This document shows, in pieces, positions 6,784 to 11,619 of a DNA stretch of 11,619 bases; the first letter of the stretch is position 1; every line of letters starts with the position of its first letter. The DNA lies in NCBI GenBank assembly GCA_030148625.1, contig JASBTC010000022.1:1-11619 (forward strand). Reading direction: 5' to 3'. The stretch comes from Sphingobium sp. (GTDB lineage Bacteria > Pseudomonadota > Alphaproteobacteria > Sphingomonadales > Sphingomonadaceae). Under the pieces are notes generated by a model, which was not told the DNA's origin, ran no database searches, and worked only from the letters and a program-made list of their open reading frames with translations. The position numbers were made by a program, and so were the translations under genes.

Positions 6784-7713
6784 ATGCCATCCGGACTTGT
6801 TGCGCTGCTCGATGACGTCGCCGCGATCGCGAAGCTGGCGGCGGCATCGCTCGACGACGTGGCCGGCGCCGCGGGCAAGGCCGGGGCCAAGGCGGCAGGC
6901 GTGGTGATCGACGATACGGCAGTGACGCCGCGCTATGTGGTCGGGCTGTCGCCCGATCGCGAATTGCCGATCATTGCCAAGATCGCAATCGGATCGCTGC
7001 GCAACAAGCTGCTGTTCCTGCTGCCTGCCGCGTTGGCGCTGAGCGCGCTGGCGCCATGGGCGATCACGCCGCTGCTGATGATCGGTGCCGCCTATCTCTG
7101 CTTCGAGGGGGCGGAGAAGGTCTGGGAAGCGGTTTCGGGCGACAGCCATGCCGAGGATGTCCTCGAGGTGACCGATCCCAAGGAACTGGAGGACCGACAG
7201 GTGGGCGGCGCAGTCCGCACCGATTTCATCCTGTCGGCGGAGATCATGGCGATCGCGCTCGCCGAACTGCCGGCGCAGACATTGTGGATGCAGGCCGCGG
7301 TGCTGGCGGCGGTCGGCATCGCGATCACCGCGGGCGTCTATGGCGTCGTCGCGCTGATCGTGAAGATGGACGATATCGGCCTGCATCTGGCCGAACGCCG
7401 CGCCAGCGGCGTCCGCGCGCTCGGCCGCGGCCTGGTGACCGCGATGCCCGTGCTGCTGAAAGGGCTGGCGATCATCGGCACCGCCGCGATGATCTGGGTC
7501 GGCGGCGGGATCATCATCCATGGCCTGGAGGTCTTCGGGCTCGAGACGATTCCGCACATCGTCCATGGCGCGGCCGAAGCCGCGGCGCATGCCGTGCCCG
7601 TTGCCGGCGGTGCGGTCGAATGGATCGTCGGCGCGGCGGGCGCGGCGGTGGTCGGCATCGTCGTGGGCGGCGTCATCGTCGCCCTGCTCCACCTGTTGCC
7701 GCGCAAGCACTGA
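6784..7713 (+). CDS. DUF808 family inner-membrane protein (YedI-like)
   Basis: This is a 309-residue protein of the DUF808/YedI family, whose biochemical role is not established. The family signature is the N-terminal block SGLVALLDDVAAIAKLAAASLDDVAGAAGKAG (about 3-33), then KAAGVVIDDTAVTPRYVVGL (36-55), in the same order as in known members. The rest is strongly hydrophobic, with likely membrane segments at about 75-106 (possibly two), 168-193, 221-248 and 283-305. A soluble linker at 107-150 carries FEGAEKVWEAV. The gene stands alone on its strand. It is divergent from the D-aminoacylase-like gene, with about 154 bp between starts, and convergent with the ACT/dehydrogenase pair. Nothing around it points to a specific pathway. 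Family assignment is firm and function is unknown. Confidence 0.88.
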   Translation: MPSGLVALLDDVAAIAKLAAASLDDVAGAAGKAGAKAAGVVIDDTAVTPRYVVGLSPDRELPIIAKIAIGSLRNKLLFLLPAALALSALAPWAITPLLMIGAAYLCFEGAEKVWEAVSGDSHAEDVLEVTDPKELEDRQVGGAVRTDFILSAEIMAIALAELPAQTLWMQAAVLAAVGIAITAGVYGVVALIVKMDDIGLHLAERRASGVRALGRGLVTAMPVLLKGLAIIGTAAMIWVGGGIIIHGLEVFGLETIPHIVHGAAEAAAHAVPVAGGAVEWIVGAAGAAVVGIVVGGVIVALLHLLPRKH

Positions 7714-7723
7714 GAGACTCCAT

Positions 7724-7878
7724 CGTCATTGCGAGCCCTTCGACTGCCTACCAAGGCAGGCGCTCAGGATGAACTTCGATCCTCTGGATCGAAGCGCGGC
7801 AATCCAGGGATGCGTCAACCGCTGGATTGGTTGGCCTACGGCCGCCTTCGGCCCGTCGCTATGCTCCTCGCAATGACG
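7724..7878. repeat. Mosaic REP-like element (CGTCATTGCGAG ends)
   Basis: Perfect 12-bp terminal inverted repeats, CGTCATTGCGAG (7724-7735) and CTCGCAATGACG (7867-7878), bound the element. Inside are the stem CTTCGATCC/GGATCGAAG (7774-7782 and 7786-7794) and the pair AATCCAG/CTGGATT (7801-7807 and 7822-7828) around a core GATGCGTCAACC. A second repeat style, CCCTTCGAC...GCTCAGGATGAAC, is inserted near the left end. A related element lies at 11522-11602 with the core in the opposite orientation. The element sits between the ends of two convergent genes. The remaining 7879-7965 shows nothing recognisable. Confidence 0.75.
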
Positions 7879-7965
7879 TTGGAGAATTGCTGAGCCTGTG
7901 TAACGCACTCCCCGCACACCAATGCGTCGTCGCATGAACGGCGGAAGTTTGACTGGATCGGACTC

Positions 7966-8214
7966 TTAGACGGCCACCACATCCGTCAGCGTCACCGAAC
8001 GCACCGTGGTGATCATCCGCATCTTTTCCGCGATGATCTCCGCGCGGCGCCGATCGATGCCAGGCTGCACGATGTTGAGCGTCAGCACATCGTCGCGCTG
8101 CTGCCCCTCGATATCGGCGGGAATCAGGTCCTGCTGGGCAAAGAGGCCAAGCAGACGCAGATAGAGCTGCGGACAGGCATGGCCATCCACCTGATATTGA
8201 AACTGTTCGTGCAT
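7966..8214 (-). CDS. Small ACT-domain-like protein paired with the dehydrogenase
   Basis: This is an 82-residue protein with the predicted beta-alpha-beta-beta-alpha-beta layout of an ACT domain. A short strand is followed by CPQLYLRLLGLFAQQDLIPADIEGQQ, then the strand DVLTLNIVQPG, the helix RRRAEIIAEKMRMITTV and the strand RSVTLTDV. ACT domains bind amino acids and regulate metabolic enzymes, as in the IlvH/IlvN/IlvM small subunits of acetolactate synthase, which this resembles in size. I prefer the start at 8214 because GGAG lies 5 nt upstream. An ATG at 8232 overlapping the dehydrogenase stop (ATGA) is the alternative and would add six residues. The gene is cotranscribed with the dehydrogenase, so a regulatory subunit or amino-acid sensor is plausible but inferred. 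No acetolactate synthase large subunit is nearby. Confidence 0.7.
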   Translation of the reverse strand: MHEQFQYQVDGHACPQLYLRLLGLFAQQDLIPADIEGQQRDDVLTLNIVQPGIDRRRAEIIAEKMRMITTVRSVTLTDVVAV

Positions 8215-8228
8215 ATTTTCTCCGGACA

Positions 8229-9305
8229 TCATGCAACCCTCGGCAATGGCGCGCGGCGGGTCGTGGCAGCAGCAGCGATGGTCTCGCGCGCCAGCCGGTC
8301 GGCGGCACGGCCCGGCGACAAGCCACCGGCCCCCGCCAGATCGAGCACGCTTGTCAGCCGCGCACCGATCGCATCGACGCGCTGACGCACCTCTTCATTG
8401 CGCCAGCCGAGATATTCGGCAGCGACGCTGATCATGCCTCCGGCATTGACGACATAATCGGGCGCGTAGAGCACGCCCTTGTCGGCCAGGCGATCGCCGT
8501 CCTCCGGCGTCGCCAGCACATTGTTGGCGCCGCCGCAGACGATCGTCGCGCGCAGCCCTTCGATCGTCCGTGCATCGAGCACGCCGCCCAATGCGCACGG
8601 CGCGAAGATATCGGCCTGCACGTTCACGATCCTGTCGGCGGGTACGACCGTCGCGCCATAGTGGCGGGCAAAGGTCGTCGCGACCCCAGCGCGCGGCTCG
8701 GCGACGACGATCCGCGCCCCTGCTTCGTGGAGCAGCGCGCACAGCGACGATCCGACACTGCCCAACCCCTGGACGGCGACGTTGAGGCCGGCCAGCGAAC
8801 TGCCCAGCCGATATTGGGCGGCAACCGCCATTGCATTGAACACACCGCGCGCCGTCCAGGGCGAAGGGTCGCCGCCCGGCTTGCCACGCGCCGCCCGGCG
8901 CCCCGCGACATGACGCGTGGTGACGCCGATCGCATCCATGTCCGTCATCGTCGTGCCGACATCCTCGGCGGTCACATAGGCGCCTTCATGGCGCTCCACC
9001 GCGCGGCCGAACGCCTCGAACAGCCGGCGCCGATCGAAATCGCCCACGGGCCGCCGCAGCACCGCCTTGCCGCCGCCCAGCGGCAGGCCGGCCAGCGCAT
9101 TCTTGTAGCTCATGCTCTCCGCCAGCCGCACCGCATCCACCGCAAGCGCTTCCTTGTCGGCATAATCCCAGAAGCGACACCCGCCGGCAGCCGGCCCCAG
9201 CACGGTCGAATGGAGGACGATGACGCCGGACAGGCCGGTCGCTTCGTCCTCGACGGCGACGCATTGCTCGGGAGGATGCGCATTCAGAAAGGCGAGATGA
9301 ACCAT
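8229..9305 (-). CDS. Glu/Leu/Phe/Val dehydrogenase family, leucine-dehydrogenase-like
   Basis: This is an NAD-type amino-acid dehydrogenase that would convert a branched-chain or aromatic L-amino acid to the 2-oxo acid plus ammonia in the cytoplasm. With the start at 9305 it has 358 residues, normal for leucine dehydrogenases. A GGAG lies 6 nt upstream, and MVHLAFLNAH follows. An ATG 12 codons earlier lacks a good ribosome site. Catalytic residues stand at K68 and K80 in SYKNALAGLPLGGGK, and D115 in EDVGTT. GPAAGGCRFW (38-46) binds substrate. The Rossmann motif is GLGSVG (180-185), with acidic E203 at the end of the second strand, which favours NAD over NADP. GGANN (258-262) and APDYVVNAGGMI (281-292) are typical. 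A small ACT-like gene follows directly. The Lrp-type regulator is divergent, about 122 bp away, and is the obvious controller. The exact substrate is not decidable by eye. Confidence 0.87.
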   Translation of the reverse strand: MVHLAFLNAHPPEQCVAVEDEATGLSGVIVLHSTVLGPAAGGCRFWDYADKEALAVDAVRLAESMSYKNALAGLPLGGGKAVLRRPVGDFDRRRLFEAFGRAVERHEGAYVTAEDVGTTMTDMDAIGVTTRHVAGRRAARGKPGGDPSPWTARGVFNAMAVAAQYRLGSSLAGLNVAVQGLGSVGSSLCALLHEAGARIVVAEPRAGVATTFARHYGATVVPADRIVNVQADIFAPCALGGVLDARTIEGLRATIVCGGANNVLATPEDGDRLADKGVLYAPDYVVNAGGMISVAAEYLGWRNEEVRQRVDAIGARLTSVLDLAGAGGLSPGRAADRLARETIAAAATTRRAPLPRVA

Positions 9306-9378
9306 GAAAGACTCCGATCGATGCTGGGCATGATCGTTCATTCGCCGCGAAACTTCTTGCCTTTCTCAGCGATGAATC

Positions 9379-9403
9379 GGAGTATTCAGGTGAATTTCAC
9401 TCC
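9379..9403. promoter_or_regulatory. Candidate Lrp-type operator in the divergent intergenic region
   Basis: In the 122-bp gap between the dehydrogenase and the lrp-like gene, ATTCA (9384-9388) and TGAAT (9391-9395) form a perfect 5-bp palindrome with a 2-nt spacer. GGAGT (9379-9383) and ACTCC (9399-9403) flank it. AT-rich palindromes of this size are what Lrp/AsnC proteins bind, often in their own promoter. The site is close to the lrp-like start. Binding is not demonstrated. Confidence 0.35.
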
Positions 9404-9427
9404 ATTAATCCCGACTATGGAACAATC

Positions 9428-9892
9428 ATGCCTCATGACCTCGATTCCTACGAACGGAAAATCCTGGCCCTGCTTCAGGAGGATTCGAGCCTGTCGACCG
9501 CCGAGATCTCCGAACGGGTCGGCCTGTCGCCCTCGCCATGCTGGCGCCGGATCGACCGGTTGCAGAAGGATGGATTCATCACGCGCCGCGTCGCACTGAT
9601 CGATCGGCGCAAGGTCGGGCTCAACGCGCATATCTTCGCGCAGGTGAAATTGAGTGAGCTCGGCCGCGCCAATCTGGACGATTTCACCGCCGCGATCCGC
9701 GAATTGCCCGAAGTGCTCGAATGCTATGTCGTGATGGGCGTGTTCGACTTCATCCTGCGCGTCGTCACCAAGGATATCGAAGCCTATGAGCGACTGTTCT
9801 TCGACAAGCTGAGCAAGCTGCCCGGCGTGCAGGAAATCAATTCGACGATCGCGCTTTCGGAGATCAAGGCGACCACCGCCCTGCCGCTGTGA
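9428..9892 (+). CDS. Lrp/AsnC family transcriptional regulator
   Basis: This is a 154-residue leucine-responsive-type regulator of standard length. The N-terminal winged helix-turn-helix is at about 5-60 (LDSYERKILALLQ, then SLSTAEISERVGLSPSPCWRRIDRLQKDGFI). The C-terminal RAM/ACT-like effector domain is at about 66-147. It includes the ligand-region block LPEVLECYVVMGVFDFILRV (93-112) and the closing strand LPGVQEINSTIALSEIK. Such proteins bind amino acids and control their metabolism. The gene is divergent from the leucine-dehydrogenase-like gene, so that operon is the likely target, along with its own promoter. The Shine-Dalgarno before the ATG at 9428 is weak (GGAA). The stop lies only 3 nt from the convergent PPOX gene's stop, leaving no room for a terminator between them. 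Confidence 0.9.
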   Translation: MPHDLDSYERKILALLQEDSSLSTAEISERVGLSPSPCWRRIDRLQKDGFITRRVALIDRRKVGLNAHIFAQVKLSELGRANLDDFTAAIRELPEVLECYVVMGVFDFILRVVTKDIEAYERLFFDKLSKLPGVQEINSTIALSEIKATTALPL

Positions 9893-9895
9893 AAC

Positions 9896-10540
9896 TCAAT
9901 ACAGATTGGTCTTCGCGTCTTCCTCCAGCGCCTGATCGATCGTCTCGGCGGGAATGTTGAGCTGGAACTGATCCCGCACAATCTTGCCGAGCGTCGGGAA
10001 AGCGCCCTTGGGCAATTTCCGGTCGGGATTCCACAGCTCCGAACGCCGCAGCGCCTTCGAACAATGGAAATAGACTTCGCGGATTTCGATCAGCGTCACC
10101 GAGCGCGGCGGCTTTCCGTCATGGACGAAACGATCCATCAGCCCCGGCTCGGTCGTGACCGATGCCAGGCCGTTGATGCGCAGCATATCGTCGACGCCGG
10201 GCAGGAAGAACAGCAGGCCGACCGATGGCTGGTGAACGATATTGACCAGCGTATCGAGGCGATTGTTTCCCGGCCGATCGGGAAAGGCGATGTGGGTGTC
10301 GTCGATCGCGTGGACGAACCCCGGTTCCCCGCCGCGCGGCGACACGTCGGCCAGGCCGTCGGCGCGTGACGAGCCGATGCAGAAGAAGGGCGAAAGCTCG
10401 AGGAAGCGTCGGCTATGGGGATCGAGCCGTGGAAAGCATTTGTCGATCACCGTCTGCGACGGATCGGCATAGACGGTGCGCAGATCCGCTTCGCTGTCGA
10501 GCGTTGCGGGCTGGCGATTGCCGGGCGCCGAATCGGTCAT
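9896..10540 (-). CDS. PPOX-type FMN-binding flavoprotein (pyridoxamine-phosphate-oxidase-like fold)
   Basis: This 214-residue protein of the pyridoxamine 5'-phosphate oxidase-like split-barrel superfamily most resembles the MSMEG_1061 type of FMN-dependent flavoprotein. The barrel core runs from SPFFCIGSSRADGLADVSPRGG (50-71) through THIAFPDRPGNNRLDTLVNI (82-101), the usual flavin phosphate region. It continues with VGLLFFLPGVDDMLRINGLASVTT (107-130). The late block EVYFHCSKALRRSELWNP (155-172) is also characteristic. There is no signal peptide, so it is cytoplasmic. The physiological substrate is unknown for this subgroup, and annotations as pyridoxamine oxidase would be too specific. The gene converges tightly on the lrp-like gene with 3 nt between stops, so the two transcripts must overlap. 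I see no strong Shine-Dalgarno before the ATG at 10540, so the start is less certain than the family. Confidence 0.82.
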   Translation of the reverse strand: MTDSAPGNRQPATLDSEADLRTVYADPSQTVIDKCFPRLDPHSRRFLELSPFFCIGSSRADGLADVSPRGGEPGFVHAIDDTHIAFPDRPGNNRLDTLVNIVHQPSVGLLFFLPGVDDMLRINGLASVTTEPGLMDRFVHDGKPPRSVTLIEIREVYFHCSKALRRSELWNPDRKLPKGAFPTLGKIVRDQFQLNIPAETIDQALEEDAKTNLY

Positions 10541-10868
10541 GCCGACCGGACTGCGACGATGCGACGGAAACGGGAAAGTTCGGACATGGCGGGGATTCTA
10601 GCCTTGGCGACCGGCTTCGTCGAGTGGAAGGCGGGCCATATCGCACATCGTTTTTGCTAACGCGAATCACTTGCACAAGCGATATTGGCCGACTAAGACG
10701 CGTCCCGCGTCTTCGATCCAGCCCTGGCAGCAATGTGCGACATGGGAAAGGCGATTCCGCCCGATTGATCGATCAGATCGATCAGTCAGTCTCTAAAATC
10801 CAATTTCCGCATTGCAACAAAGCCACCTAGATCGGCGCTCGCAGACACCGCAAACACATGGAGCATGC
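10541..10868 (+). promoter_or_regulatory. ahpC: Divergent intergenic region upstream of ahpC
   Basis: These 328 bp separate the PPOX gene from ahpC and must hold both promoters. Visible structures are a perfect hairpin AAGACGCG/CGCGTCTT (10695-10702 and 10706-10713, 3-nt loop) and a tandem 9-bp repeat GATCGATCA (10767-10775 and 10776-10784), the first copy within the palindrome TGATCGATCA. TAAAAT at 10794-10799 could be a -10 element, but no convincing -35 stands at the right distance. GGAG at 10860-10863 is the ahpC ribosome site. I see no clear OxyR-like site. No credible gene lies here. Confidence 0.4.
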
Positions 10869-11432
10869 ATGTCCCTCATCAATTCCGACCTCAAGCCCTT
10901 CAAGACCGAAGCCTTCAAGGATGGCAAGTTCGTGACCGTCACGGACGCGGACGTGAAGGGCGGCTGGGCCGTCTTCTTCTTCTATCCCGCCGACTTCACT
11001 TTCGTCTGCCCCACCGAGCTGGAAGACCTGGCCGACAATTACGACGCCTTCCAGAAGCTGGGCGTGGAGATCTACAGCGTGTCGACCGATACGCATTTCT
11101 CGCACAAGGCGTGGCATGACACCTCGCCGGCGATCGGCAAGATCAAGTACACGATGCTGGGTGACCCCACCGGCACGATCACGCGCAATTTCGACGTGAT
11201 GATCGAGGAAGCGGGCCTCGCCGATCGCGGCACCTTCGTCGTCGACCCCGAGGGCAAGATCCAGATCGTCGAAGTGACGGCCGGCGGCATCGGCCGCGAC
11301 GCGACCGAGCTGCTGCGCAAGGTGAAGGCGGCGCAATATGTCGCAGCGCACCCGGGCGAAGTCTGCCCCGCCAAGTGGCAGGAAGGCGAAGAGACGCTTG
11401 CGCCTTCGCTGGACCTCGTCGGCAAGATCTGA
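10869..11432 (+). CDS. ahpC: Alkyl hydroperoxide reductase subunit C (typical 2-Cys peroxiredoxin)
   Basis: AhpC is a cytoplasmic peroxiredoxin that reduces hydrogen peroxide, organic hydroperoxides and peroxynitrite. It is usually recycled by the flavoprotein AhpF. The protein has 187 residues, exactly the common bacterial length. The peroxidatic cysteine is C47 in [19 protein letters not shown]. The resolving cysteine is C166 in [10 protein letters not shown] near the C terminus. [19 protein letters not shown] and [14 protein letters not shown] are classic AhpC blocks. The start at 10869 has GGAG 5 nt upstream. The 19 codons open before it do not match the family. No ahpF follows within the 187 bp that remain before the edge, and a strong hairpin comes first, so the gene may be monocistronic here. 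Confidence 0.96.
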   Translation: MSLINSDLKPFKTEAFKDGKFVTVTDADVKGGWAVFFFYPADFTFVCPTELEDLADNYDAFQKLGVEIYSVSTDTHFSHKAWHDTSPAIGKIKYTMLGDPTGTITRNFDVMIEEAGLADRGTFVVDPEGKIQIVEVTAGGIGRDATELLRKVKAAQYVAAHPGEVCPAKWQEGEETLAPSLDLVGKI

Positions 11433-11451
11433 GCCGGCGGATCATCTGGTT

Positions 11452-11476
11452 CCGGGGGCGGCGGCGCCGTCCCCGG
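11452..11476 (+). terminator. GC-rich hairpin after ahpC, probable terminator
   Basis: CCGGGGGCGGC (11452-11462) pairs with GCCGTCCCCGG (11466-11476), an 11-bp stem including one G-U pair, with a 3-nt GGC loop. It lies 19 nt after the ahpC stop. Only a weak T-run (TTT at 11481-11483) follows, so termination is likely but not textbook. Confidence 0.55.
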
Positions 11477-11521
11477 GCCGTTTCCGGCGAATATAAATAC
11501 CGCCGAAGCTTCACGCCCTCC

Positions 11522-11602
11522 GCGTCATTGCGAGGAGTGAAGCGACGAAGCAATCCAATGGTTGACGCATCCTGGATTGCTTCGCTCCGCTCGCAATGAC
11601 GC
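11522..11602. repeat. REP-like palindromic element, second copy of the CGTCATTGCGAG family
   Basis: GCGTCATTGCGAG (11522-11534) and CTCGCAATGACGC (11590-11602) are perfect 13-bp terminal inverted repeats. GAAGCAATCCA (11547-11557) and TGGATTGCTTC (11573-11583) form an inner 11-bp stem. The central GGTTGACGCATCC (11560-11572) is the exact reverse complement of GGATGCGTCAACC in the element at 7724-7878, so the two copies are related and inverted. This compact copy lacks the insertion seen in the other. It follows the ahpC terminator. Confidence 0.78.
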
Positions 11603-11619
11603 GAGCGTGACGGAAAATG

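Noticed and set aside
7724..7878. A CRISPR array or small insertion sequence, considered because of repeated words and terminal inverted repeats.
   Set aside because: There are no regularly spaced direct repeats and no transposase. The structure fits REP-like palindromes.
10695..10713. Perfect hairpin AAGACGCG/CGCGTCTT read as an intrinsic terminator.
   Set aside because: No gene ends before it on either strand and no T-run follows, so it is left as an unexplained structure in a promoter region.
10366..10830. A 154-codon open frame over the start of the PPOX gene and the ahpC upstream region.
   Set aside because: It is antisense to a real gene for part of its length, has no ribosome site of note and shows no domain.

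Overview
The window looks like chromosomal DNA of a high-GC alphaproteobacterium, most likely a sphingomonad (Sphingomonas or a relative). The basis is the base composition and codon use, the protein styles (exported amidohydrolases, a leucine-dehydrogenase-like enzyme, a DUF808 membrane protein) and the dispersed palindromic repeats. I could not run a search, so the lineage is inferred. No tRNA, rRNA, CRISPR array, transposase or phage gene is visible.

Layout. (1) 1-1733: the 3' end of a flagellar operon, with the cytoplasmic domain of FlhA (5' end outside the window) overlapping the flagellar sigma factor fliA by 4 nt. (2) 1734-2039: three back-to-back hairpins, then a 5' leader that can fold in two competing ways around the ribosome binding site of the next gene. 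(3) 2040-4603: a two-gene operon for an exported N-acyl-D-amino-acid-deacylase-like amidohydrolase and a periplasmic type II asparaginase, again with an ATGA overlap. (4) 4604-4982: a nested foldback of about 337 bp made of short palindromic repeats. (5) 4983-6629, minus strand: a second exported D-aminoacylase-like protein that has lost the HxH metal motif. (6) 6784-7713: a DUF808 membrane protein. (7) 7724-7878: a mosaic of REP-like palindromes. (8) 7966-9305, minus strand: a Leu/Phe/Val/Glu dehydrogenase followed by a small ACT-like protein. (9) 9428-9892: a divergent Lrp/AsnC regulator. (10) 9896-10540, minus strand: an FMN-binding PPOX-type flavoprotein. (11) 10869-11432: the peroxiredoxin ahpC, with a probable terminator and another copy of the REP-like repeat at the right edge.

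How the genes may work together. The central theme is amino-acid scavenging. Two exported amidohydrolases of the D-aminoacylase superfamily and a periplasmic asparaginase could release free amino acids from N-acylated, D-configured or amide-bearing compounds outside the inner membrane. The dehydrogenase would deaminate branched-chain or aromatic amino acids in the cytoplasm under control of the divergent Lrp-type regulator, perhaps with the ACT-like protein as effector sensor. The link between these groups is inference from proximity.

I found no clearly new multi-gene system. The observations most worth a check are the switch-like leader before the first amidohydrolase, the missing HxH motif in the second one, the shortened catalytic loop in the asparaginase, the dehydrogenase/ACT pairing, and the consistent placement of foldback repeats just after stop codons, two of them between convergent genes.
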